NCBI GenBank assembly: GCA_002737725.1
Contig: NSIP01000001.1
Coordinates: forward strand, 336,921-400,920
Length of the DNA stretch: 64,000 bases
Origin: Rhodospirillaceae bacterium
Lineage (GTDB): Bacteria; Pseudomonadota; Alphaproteobacteria; Rhodospirillales; Rhodospirillaceae
Direction of reading: 5' to 3'
Of the stretch, positions 1 through 7,779 are shown one piece after another. How positions within the stretch are numbered: position 1 is the first letter of the stretch; every line of letters begins with the position of its first letter. The position numbers were made by a program, and so were the translations under genes. Under the pieces are notes generated by a model. That model was not told where the DNA came from and searched no databases. It saw only the letters and a list, made by a program, of their open reading frames with translations.

Positions 1-250
1 AGATCATTTGAACCGTGAACGTTTGCGGCACTTAACATCTGGGCTGGCATTTCAATCTCCAATATTTGCACCACTGGCAGACCCGAGCTCTGCAAGGGGT
101 GGGACACTGTATCATATATAACCATTGTTTTGGAAACTTTGCCCTTCATCAAATTCCTGTCCGTAATCACTCTACGAAGTCAGGTCATTGTCACTGGGTC
201 ATTGTCTATGGGCCTTGAGATTGTCCCTCACTGTCCCTTACTGTGCGTCC
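1..250. other. Intergenic region upstream of the DUF1007 gene
   Basis: No convincing coding sequence was found here. The short reading frames have no family resemblance. An AT-rich stretch near 109-122 (TGTATCATATATAA) lies about 130 bases before the DUF1007 start and could be a promoter or a metal-regulator site. It does not clearly match a known operator, so it is not called separately. Confidence 0.4.
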
Positions 251-856
251 ATGAATTCGCCCCGCCATTTTGCGCCTTTTTTTGCATGCTTGGTCCTTGT
301 TGTCGGCTTGAATGGATCCTCGGCCTTAGCCCATCCACATGTCTGGGTGACTGGGGCCTCTACACTCTATTTTGAGAATGACCTGCTGACAAAAGTGGGC
401 ATGCGCTGGCAGTTTGATGCTTTTTTTAGCCAAGTCCTCACAGGCGACTTTGATACCAACAAAGACGGTCAATTTGACACCGATGAAACCGAGGCCATGA
501 AAGCACAGGTCTTCACCTCTCTGCGCGACTACGGCTACTTCACCCATCTGCGTGTCAACGGCACCGAGACGATTTTTGATCGGGTCGAGAAATTCTCAAC
601 CACTGTCGACAAGGGTGAGTTGGTTTTCATTTTCGATTTGATACTGCCCGAGCCCCTCGACCTGAGGTCCACTAAGACCCAGCTCAGTCTTTACGACCCC
701 AGCATCTATGTCGACATTGTGCTGGGCGGAGAGAAGCCCTTGGTGATGCAAGGCATTGATGCCGGAAAATGTAATTGGAGCTTTGCCTCAGGCGAAGATA
801 TCGCCAATGAGAACGGTATGCTCACACCGCAGGTTGTGAAGCTATCGTGCGGCTAA
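251..856 (+). CDS. DUF1007 family periplasmic protein
   Basis: A 201-residue protein with an N-terminal signal peptide (hydrophobic residues about 8-20, likely cleavage after SSALA near residue 27). The mature protein begins with HPHVWV, the hallmark of the DUF1007 family. An EF-hand-like loop, DTNKDGQFDTDE, sits near residues 77-88. DUF1007 genes commonly accompany NicO-type nickel/cobalt exporters, and one lies next door, though here it is convergent with a 2-base gap and not co-transcribed. The ATG at 251 is chosen because it places the signal peptide correctly; the longer frame from 188 adds an unlikely leader. Metal binding or delivery is inferred from context. The family assignment is firm and the exact role unknown. 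Confidence 0.85.
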   Translation: MNSPRHFAPFFACLVLVVGLNGSSALAHPHVWVTGASTLYFENDLLTKVGMRWQFDAFFSQVLTGDFDTNKDGQFDTDETEAMKAQVFTSLRDYGYFTHLRVNGTETIFDRVEKFSTTVDKGELVFIFDLILPEPLDLRSTKTQLSLYDPSIYVDIVLGGEKPLVMQGIDAGKCNWSFASGEDIANENGMLTPQVVKLSCG

Positions 857-858
857 AT

Positions 859-1956
859 TTAGATCAGCCCGTTCAGTTCAAGCGCGCCGCCCAGCAATAA
901 TCCACCCATCGCCATCACACCGAAGGAACCCGCGAGCGTGAGCCCATAGCTGGCCTTAGCCCGCCACGGGGTTGAGTCATGTTCTCCGCCGGTCACAGTA
1001 CGGCGCATCACAATCGTCGCAATGCCCAGCACCGAGACGGTGATTGCCACGCCAAAAGCAATCGCAAGCGCCGCAGCGATGCCCAGTAAAAAAACGCCAT
1101 TGGCCAGCGAGAACAGCAAAACTAATATTGATCCCGTGCAGGGCCGTACACCTGAGACGATCCCCACGGCGACGACCTCGCCGTCGCGCCCAACGAGCGT
1201 GCGCGCGAATCGCGCCAGCCATGTTTCGCGCACATTGGTTTCACCATGATCATGCCCGTGGTGATGCTGATCGTGGTCATGGTGGTGATGGTCATGATGA
1301 TCGTGCGATTCTTTTGCGCCATCATCAAAGGTGCTGGCTGCTGGCCCATGGTCATGTGCGAATGCCTCGCGGCCTGTCAGCGCGCAAAATGTCATATATG
1401 TGCCAATGCAGAAAATGATGCCGTAGCTCGCCAACTCCAACCAATTGGCGTCACTCATCACCTGCTGCTGACTGCGACCAATCACAATGAAAAGCAGTCC
1501 CACAACGCTGATGGCGACCAAGGCCTGCGTCAACGCGATCACGCCACCCATTAAAATGCCAGTTTTCAAGGGTGCTTTCTTGGCCGTGAAGTAAGACGCC
1601 ACAACCATCTTGCCGTGACCGGGCCCCGCTGCGTGCAGCACGCCATAAAGAAAACTCGCGATCAAAACGGTGAGCGCGGCAAGCCAGCTTCCTTGATCGC
1701 TCGATTCTTTGAGTTTGCCACCGAGAAACCGATTGAGCTCGCGCTGCCAATCGGCAATCTGGCGAAACACCGCGCGCACCGGTGCAGGTAAAACAATAAG
1801 TGGTTTGGCCGTGGCCTCATCACCCAATGCTGGTCCACCTTGAGCAGGCGCATTCTGAGAAGGCGCGCTCCGTGGACCAAAGGGGTTTTGTTGGGCTTGC
1901 GCGTTACTCATTGCGATGAGCGTCAGGGCAACGATGATAAGTGTCGTTTTGAGCAT
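859..1956 (-). CDS. NicO/RcnA-type nickel-cobalt transporter with His-rich loop
   Basis: A 365-residue integral membrane protein. It has an N-terminal signal or first helix (1-20), a Pro/Ala/Gln-rich linker and several membrane helices. The family motif HAAGPGHGKM lies at about 108-117 and SGVRPCTGS at about 268-276. Between them (about 201-238) is a cytoplasmic or periplasmic loop holding 15 histidines interleaved with Asp. These features match the HoxN/RcnA-like NicO superfamily, which moves Ni2+ or Co2+ across the inner membrane. The His loop probably buffers or senses metal. The gene converges on DUF1007, its usual partner. The direction of transport and the metal cannot be read from sequence; zinc or copper cannot be excluded. 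Confidence 0.9.
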   Translation of the reverse strand: MLKTTLIIVALTLIAMSNAQAQQNPFGPRSAPSQNAPAQGGPALGDEATAKPLIVLPAPVRAVFRQIADWQRELNRFLGGKLKESSDQGSWLAALTVLIASFLYGVLHAAGPGHGKMVVASYFTAKKAPLKTGILMGGVIALTQALVAISVVGLLFIVIGRSQQQVMSDANWLELASYGIIFCIGTYMTFCALTGREAFAHDHGPAASTFDDGAKESHDHHDHHHHDHDQHHHGHDHGETNVRETWLARFARTLVGRDGEVVAVGIVSGVRPCTGSILVLLFSLANGVFLLGIAAALAIAFGVAITVSVLGIATIVMRRTVTGGEHDSTPWRAKASYGLTLAGSFGVMAMGGLLLGGALELNGLI

Positions 1957-2050
1957 CTTGTCAGGCCTTGGCTGGTAGGGCGGAGTTGGTTCCCGCCTGT
2001 GTCGTTGCCATGATACACCTGCTCACCGTACCTCTGTCCAATGTGTTGCC

Positions 2051-3130
2051 ATGATCGTATCTGCAGACGCGCTGCGCCAATTCGTTGCCATCGTACTTGA
2101 GGGCGCAGGCAGCCCTGCCGCCGACGCCAGACTGGTGGCTAATCACTTGGTCGAGGCAAATCTTTTGGGCCACGACAGCCATGGGGTGCAATTGGTTCGC
2201 CGCTACGTCGAACACATCCAGGCCGGGACCTGCAAGCCCGGCACAGCAGCGGTGTGCGTCAACGATGCGGGGGCGATCTTGCAATTCGATGGTGGACGCG
2301 GGTTTGGCATTCGCGTTGGCACCGAGGCCATGCAGGTAGCAATGGCGCGTTGCAAAATAACCGGCGTTGTTTTGATGACGCTGCGTAACGCCCATCATAT
2401 CGGTCGTGTTGGGGCCTACGCTGATCTGGCGCTGGCTGCAGATCTCATCTCGATTCATTTTGTGAACGTGGTCGATCATGCCCCGATGGTGGCGCCCTTC
2501 GGCGGTCGCGATGCGCGCTTTGGCACCAATCCGATTTGTATCGGGATACCGGGGACGGCGAAAACGCCAGCGTTTCTGCTGGACATGGCCACCAGCGCGG
2601 TCGCCTTGGGTAAGGTTGTGGTCGCTCGTCAGTCAGGCACGTCTGTGCCCGAGAATGCTGTCATCGATGCGACGGGGAAACCAACAACAGATCCCGCCCA
2701 GTACTTCGGGCCGCCTCAGGGGGCCTTGCTGCCCTTTGGTTTGCATAAAGGCTACGGCTTGATGCTGGCCTGCGAGATTTTAGCCGGTGCATTGTCGGGT
2801 TATGGAACGATTCAACCCGAAACCCCTCGGCACGGCGCCATCATCAATAATATGTTCTCTTTTGTGATTGACCCCGCGCGCCTGGGTGACCCAGAGGTAA
2901 TAAAACACGAGTTCGACCAGCTCATGTCCTACCTCAAGGACACGCCTACCGTGGGCGGTCAGCCTATTGCCATCGCCGGTGAGCCTGAAGCAAAAACACG
3001 CGCCAAGCGGGCAAAAGACGGCATCGATTTGCCGGCAGGGACCATATCGGAACTCGAGAATGCGGTCGTTTTGGCGAAATTAGATAAAAATGCTCTGAAG
3101 ATGTTATCTACACCAATAAATTACTCATAA
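2051..3130 (+). CDS. Malate/L-lactate dehydrogenase family oxidoreductase (Ldh2/HcxB type)
   Basis: A 359-residue cytoplasmic NAD(P)-dependent 2-hydroxycarboxylate dehydrogenase of the LDH2/MDH2 family, close to the usual 340-360 residues. The conserved N-terminal GHDSHG motif lies at about 38-43. Further signatures are the NAH-HIGR segment (about 113-120) and the MATSAVALGKV stretch near 178-188, which contributes to the cofactor pocket. The fold is unrelated to classical Rossmann LDH/MDH. The family includes YbiC, YiaK, ureidoglycolate and sulfolactate dehydrogenases, so the substrate is uncertain. It stands alone, between the divergent NicO gene and the efflux genes, which gives no pathway clue. 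Confidence 0.88.
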   Translation: MIVSADALRQFVAIVLEGAGSPAADARLVANHLVEANLLGHDSHGVQLVRRYVEHIQAGTCKPGTAAVCVNDAGAILQFDGGRGFGIRVGTEAMQVAMARCKITGVVLMTLRNAHHIGRVGAYADLALAADLISIHFVNVVDHAPMVAPFGGRDARFGTNPICIGIPGTAKTPAFLLDMATSAVALGKVVVARQSGTSVPENAVIDATGKPTTDPAQYFGPPQGALLPFGLHKGYGLMLACEILAGALSGYGTIQPETPRHGAIINNMFSFVIDPARLGDPEVIKHEFDQLMSYLKDTPTVGGQPIAIAGEPEAKTRAKRAKDGIDLPAGTISELENAVVLAKLDKNALKMLSTPINYS

Positions 3131-3170
3131 TCGCTGGCTGCTCGCCAAAAAATTATCGAATTGTTACAGA

Positions 3171-3201
3171 GGGTTACACGCCTTTTGTGGCACTGTAACC
3201 C
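3171..3201. promoter_or_regulatory. Inverted repeat before the RND efflux genes
   Basis: Perfect 8-base arms GGGTTACA (3171-3178) and TGTAACCC (3194-3201) are separated by 15 bases. A further TTGTTACAG lies just before the left arm. The site is about 75 bases upstream of the adaptor gene's likely start. This layout suits a repressor operator, such as the TetR-type sites common before RND efflux operons, but no regulator gene is adjacent and the function is inferred. Confidence 0.35.
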
Positions 3202-3276
3202 AATCGAAGCTAAATAACGTATAAGCTAGACGACGCGAACTTGGGCGCCTTCCAATTGTTTTCGCACGTCAGAAAA

Positions 3277-4500
3277 ATGATTTTAGGTCACATGCGCGTC
3301 GTTGTTTTTGCACTCACAGGACTAGTTGCTGTCGCCGCTATTGGCGGCGGCCTTTATTATTATTTCGGGCCGCAATCAGCACCTGCTGAAGCGGCAGCGC
3401 AAGCCCGTGGAGCGGGCGGTCCACCCCCAGGAATGGGTCAAGGTGGCATGAGCGGTGCGGGCCGCGGTGGTCCGCCTGGGATGGGTCGTCCGACACCTGT
3501 GATTGTGACTAAAGTTGCAACCGAAGTTTTTGATGATCACGTCGAAGCGATTGGGACGTCCTCGGCTAACGAATCAATTACGGTGACGGCGAAAGTGACG
3601 GGTGTGATTCGCGCCCTCAATTTCGATGATGGTCAATATGTCGAGAAAGGCGCTGAAATCGCAGCCATCAACGCTGGCGAGCAGGATGGCCGCTTGAGTG
3701 CCGAGCTCGCAAATTACGACGAGCAGCGCAAAGAATTACAGCGCATCACGGACCTCGCGAAATCCAACAACGTGTCCCAGGCCCGCATTGATCAGCAAAC
3801 CTCGGCGGTGCGCAAAGCCGAAGCAAACCTGGCCTCGGCACGTGCACGTGTCGCCGACTACCGCATCACGGCGCCTTTTGCGGGTGTTCTTGGCACACGC
3901 AAAGTCAGCATGGGTGCGTTGGTTTCGCCCGGCACGGTGATCACAACGCTTGATGATATTTCGACTATCAAGCTCGATTTCTCTGTTTCTGAGACATTCC
4001 TCGCCACGCTGCGACCGGGCCTTGATATTGAAGCGACGTCTAGCGCCTATCAAGGTGAGGTGTTTAAAGGCAAGGTTGTCTCAGTCGACAGCCGTGTCGA
4101 CACTGTCACAAGGTCGGTTGGGATTCGGGCAATTGTCCCCAACAAAGACGCGCGACTGAAGCCTGGCATGTTGATGGTGATCGATCTCATCAAAGACCGG
4201 CGTCAATCGCTGATGATTCCTGAAGAAGCGCTGATCCCTGAAAACAATAAACAGTATGTATTTACGGTTGGTCCCGACAACGTCGCTAGCCGTGTGCAAA
4301 TCGCCATAGGGCGACGTCGCGTGGGCTCGGTCGAGGTGCTTGAGGGCCTCAATCAGGGTGATCTGGTGGTCACTGAGGGCACCATGGAATTACGCCCGGG
4401 GGCCAAGGTTCAAATTTTGAATCAAGATAAAATTGGGGCCAGCCCGCCGTCAGCAGATATGCGCGGGTCTTCCCCGCCACCACCGCGCGGCCCGAGTTGA
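3277..4500 (+). CDS. RND efflux periplasmic adaptor (membrane fusion protein)
   Basis: A 407-residue HlyD/AcrA-type adaptor that would link the inner-membrane pump encoded next door to an outer-membrane channel. The N terminus is one membrane-spanning or signal segment (about 7-27). A striking Gly/Pro/Met-rich linker of about 25 residues follows, then barrel-sandwich/lipoyl halves (VTAKVTGVIRALNFDDGQYV and ITAPFAGVLG), a short coiled-coil hairpin and a beta-barrel. The start at 3277 (ATG) is preferred over a TTG at 3241 because the hydrophobic segment then sits at the N terminus; ATG 3292 is also possible. The permease follows 43 bases later, so the two form an operon. No outer-membrane TolC partner is present in the window. 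Confidence 0.9.
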   Translation: MILGHMRVVVFALTGLVAVAAIGGGLYYYFGPQSAPAEAAAQARGAGGPPPGMGQGGMSGAGRGGPPGMGRPTPVIVTKVATEVFDDHVEAIGTSSANESITVTAKVTGVIRALNFDDGQYVEKGAEIAAINAGEQDGRLSAELANYDEQRKELQRITDLAKSNNVSQARIDQQTSAVRKAEANLASARARVADYRITAPFAGVLGTRKVSMGALVSPGTVITTLDDISTIKLDFSVSETFLATLRPGLDIEATSSAYQGEVFKGKVVSVDSRVDTVTRSVGIRAIVPNKDARLKPGMLMVIDLIKDRRQSLMIPEEALIPENNKQYVFTVGPDNVASRVQIAIGRRRVGSVEVLEGLNQGDLVVTEGTMELRPGAKVQILNQDKIGASPPSADMRGSSPPPPRGPS

Positions 4501-4543
4501 TCTTTAAACGTGAAACTGCGTCCAGGCTTCAAGGATAAAGACA

Positions 4544-7500
4544 ATGGTTATCTCTGATTTTTCAATCAAGCGTCCCGTTGTGGCCATCGTGGCCAGCCTC
4601 TTGCTTATCGTCTTTGGCGTTTTTGCGATCATCGATCTGCCAATCCGCGAGACGCCCAATATCGATCGCCCGATTGTCTCTGTGCGCGTGCTTTATCCTG
4701 GCGCGTCGTCTGACATCGTCGAAACGAAAATCATCAAGGTCATTGAAGATCAGATCAGCGGAATCGAAGGCATCAAATCAATGACGTCGGCCGCGCGCGA
4801 CGCGGTGGGCTGGATCACGATTGAATTTAAACTTGGCCGGGACATCGAAGCTGCCGCCAATGATGTGCGCGAGCAAGTTGGCCGCGCCACATCACGCTTG
4901 CCGATCGATGCCGAAGCTCCGGTTATTCAAAAGGCCGATCAAGACGCCGAACCTATTTTGTTTATAAATATTTCTTCAACCTCGCGTTCGGCGATGGAGG
5001 TTTCAGACTACGTGCGACGAAACATACGTGATCGCATCTCTTCCATCGAAGGAGTTGCAATCACGTGGTTTGGCGGAGAGCGTAAGAAAGCCCTTCGCGT
5101 TTGGCTCGACCGGCGCGCTTTAGCCGCCCGCAATATCACAGTCACGGATATCGAAACCGCCCTTCGCCGCGAGAACATTGAGTTGGGGGCTGGGATTCTG
5201 GAATCAGCCGAGCGTGATTTCACGTTGCGCACGGCGAGGAATTTTCAAACGCCCGACGACTTCTCTAAATTAGTAATTGCGCGCGGCCCAAACAATTATC
5301 TGGTTCGCCTGGCCGAAGTTGCCAAAATCGAAATCGGAGCCGAGAACGAAAACTCGAGCTTCCGTGCGAATGGAAATTCCTCTGTGGCAATCGGCGTCGT
5401 GAAGCGTCCTGGGGCCTCGACGCTTGCGGTTTCTCAAGCCGTCAAGGTCGAGCTGCAGCTGATCAAGAAAACATTGCCAGCCGATATGGAAGCGGCGATT
5501 TCGATGGATACCTCGACCTATATTTCAGCCGCTTTGCGTGAAGTTGGCTTTACCATGGGTTTTGCAGCCGTGCTGGTGTTGGTCGTGATCTACTTGTTCT
5601 TAGGGACGATGCGTGCAGCGATCATTCCCGCTGTCACAGTCCCCATCAGCCTGCTGGCGACCGCCATTGTTCTCGCGCCGCTTGGTTTCTCTCTGAATAT
5701 TCTCACGTTGTTGGCCATGGTTCTGGCGATTGGTCTCGTGGTCGATGACGCCATTATTGTCATGGAGAACGTGCACCGGCGCATGAAGCGCGGCGAGCCT
5801 GCGTTGCTTGCCTCCTATCGCGGTACACGCCAAGTCGGTGTGGCCGTCGTCGCCACCACATTGGTACTCATTGCGGCTTTTGTTCCGATCACGCTGCAAT
5901 CGGGAACTGTTGGTCGCTTATTCACGGAGTTTGCTGTGGCTATGGCTGCAGCTGTTGCCTTCTCCATGTTTGTTGCGCTGACATTGACCCCGGTGCTGTG
6001 CAGCAAACTACTCACCAACAAGCTGGACGAATCGCGCGTCGCGCGCACCTCCATGAGAGCTTTTGAGGCCATGAAGGCTTTCTATCGCAAATCCCTCATC
6101 ATGGGGCTTGATCGGCCTATGCTGGTCGTCGGCGCGTTCTTTGCAATTGTGGTCGCCAGTGTTGGGCTTTTTATGGTGGTCCCCAAAGAATTTACGCCGG
6201 CGGAAGATCGCGGAACCGTCAATGTGATGGTGCGCGCGCCCGAAGGAGCCAGCCTGGAATATACTGATCGTCAGGCCATGGCGGCGACGAACATTCTGAA
6301 AGACTACGTGGGCAAAGGCGAAGTCGCACGAATCCTTCAAATGTTGCCCATGGGCGAGAGCGTGGCGGGTGGCGCAGCCAATACCGGAAATCTCATTTTA
6401 CGCCTCGAGCCTTGGGACCAGCGCCAGCGCTCTTCTGCCGAGATCATGGCCGAGATAGCGCCGAAGTTACGCCAGGTGCCGGGCGCCATGATGGTCACCA
6501 GCAGCGGTGGCGGCATGGGGCAAATGCAATGGGGTGGGGGGCTGCAATTAGCGATTGGCGGGCAGACCTATGACGATTTGCGCAAATGGCGCGATATTAT
6601 GACGGCAGGGATGCGCGAGAATCCGCGTCTCTTTGCTGTGCGCTCGAATTTTAATGAGACCAAGGGCCAGATGCGCATCAAGATCGACCGTAATCGTGCC
6701 TCAGATTTGGGTGTGAGCATCGGCGCCATTGGTCAAACGATGTCGATCATGCTGGGCTCGCGTAAGGTCACAACGTTCGTCGATCAGGGCGAGGAATATA
6801 ACGTGGTCTTGCAAGGTCAGCTCGGCGACCGCCGCACACCGACCGACATCACCAATATTTATGTGCGCTCTGATACGACGCGCGAGCTGATTCCGCTTTC
6901 AAGTCTTGTCACCGTCGAGGAAATATCAGGTGCGGATGCTTTGAACCGGCTGGATCGTATGCGCTCGATTACCATGATGGCCACACCTGCGCCTGGGTAC
7001 CTGCTGGGTGATGCCATCAGGGATATCGATAAGATTGCTAAGGAACGCTTGCCTGAAACGGCGCGCCTGACATGGCGTGGCGAAGCGGCTGAATTGAGTG
7101 ACGCCAATTCCGAGATGTTCTTGGCCTTTGGGCTGTCTTTATTGGTCGTGTATCTCGTCCTCGCCGCGCAGTTTGAAAGCTTTATTCATCCGTTTGTGAT
7201 TCTCATCACCGTGCCGCTGGCTGTCGCTGGGGCGTTGTGCGGGCTCGTCGTCTTTGGCGGCAGTTTTAATCTCTACTCGCAAATCGGCATTATTGTGCTG
7301 GTGGGGCTGGCTGCCAAAAACGGTATTTTAATCGTCGAGTTTGCCAACCAGCTGCGAGATGCAGGCATGGAATTCCGCGAGGCATTGATTGAGGCCTCCA
7401 CCATTCGATTGCGGCCCATCGTCATGACCTCGCTTGCCACAGTTATGGGCGCAGTCCCATTAATGTTGGCCACCGGGGCCGGTGCAGAAGGCCGTCAAGC

Positions 7501-7696
7501 GATTGGCGTGGTGATCGTCTCGGGCGTTACCTTCGCCAGCTTTATTACACTGCTCGTCGTGCCCGTGTTTTATCAACTCTTGGCTAAAAATACCGGCTCG
7601 CCAGGTTTGGTCGGCTCAAAGCTGGAAAAATACGAACTGGAATTTCCGACCCGACGCCTTGGACATAACGATCCCGATCAACAGCCAGCAGAGTAG
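4544..7696 (+). CDS. RND family efflux permease (HAE1 class)
   Basis: A 1050-residue inner-membrane proton/drug antiporter of the AcrB/MexF superfamily. It begins with the typical ISDFSIKRPVVA segment and has the expected duplicated architecture: TM1, a large periplasmic loop, TM2-6, a second loop, then TM8-12. TM4 carries the proton-relay acidic pair in GLVVDDAIIVMENVHR (about residues 398-413). Length matches the family. The downstream half keeps GLAAKNGILIVEFANQ. It forms a two-gene operon with the upstream adaptor. Substrates cannot be predicted; the HAE1 class usually exports hydrophobic or amphiphilic compounds. Sequence appears intact with no missing relay residue. Confidence 0.95.
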   Translation: MVISDFSIKRPVVAIVASLLLIVFGVFAIIDLPIRETPNIDRPIVSVRVLYPGASSDIVETKIIKVIEDQISGIEGIKSMTSAARDAVGWITIEFKLGRDIEAAANDVREQVGRATSRLPIDAEAPVIQKADQDAEPILFINISSTSRSAMEVSDYVRRNIRDRISSIEGVAITWFGGERKKALRVWLDRRALAARNITVTDIETALRRENIELGAGILESAERDFTLRTARNFQTPDDFSKLVIARGPNNYLVRLAEVAKIEIGAENENSSFRANGNSSVAIGVVKRPGASTLAVSQAVKVELQLIKKTLPADMEAAISMDTSTYISAALREVGFTMGFAAVLVLVVIYLFLGTMRAAIIPAVTVPISLLATAIVLAPLGFSLNILTLLAMVLAIGLVVDDAIIVMENVHRRMKRGEPALLASYRGTRQVGVAVVATTLVLIAAFVPITLQSGTVGRLFTEFAVAMAAAVAFSMFVALTLTPVLCSKLLTNKLDESRVARTSMRAFEAMKAFYRKSLIMGLDRPMLVVGAFFAIVVASVGLFMVVPKEFTPAEDRGTVNVMVRAPEGASLEYTDRQAMAATNILKDYVGKGEVARILQMLPMGESVAGGAANTGNLILRLEPWDQRQRSSAEIMAEIAPKLRQVPGAMMVTSSGGGMGQMQWGGGLQLAIGGQTYDDLRKWRDIMTAGMRENPRLFAVRSNFNETKGQMRIKIDRNRASDLGVSIGAIGQTMSIMLGSRKVTTFVDQGEEYNVVLQGQLGDRRTPTDITNIYVRSDTTRELIPLSSLVTVEEISGADALNRLDRMRSITMMATPAPGYLLGDAIRDIDKIAKERLPETARLTWRGEAAELSDANSEMFLAFGLSLLVVYLVLAAQFESFIHPFVILITVPLAVAGALCGLVVFGGSFNLYSQIGIIVLVGLAAKNGILIVEFANQLRDAGMEFREALIEASTIRLRPIVMTSLATVMGAVPLMLATGAGAEGRQAIGVVIVSGVTFASFITLLVVPVFYQLLAKNTGSPGLVGSKLEKYELEFPTRRLGHNDPDQQPAE

Positions 7697-7779
7697 GCTG
7701 GGGCGCAGGTCGACTAGAAAAGTAATCCATCACCCCATCCCACGGGGCAAATATCGTATGCTATGATGTATAAAGCGGC

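Noticed and set aside
103-122. Possible Zur-like metal operator before DUF1007
   Set aside because: The match to a dyad (TGTATCATATATAA) is too weak to call.
1246-1554. Plus-strand ORF rich in Met/Val opposite the NicO gene
   Set aside because: It is the complement of the His-rich loop; the composition is a mirror effect.
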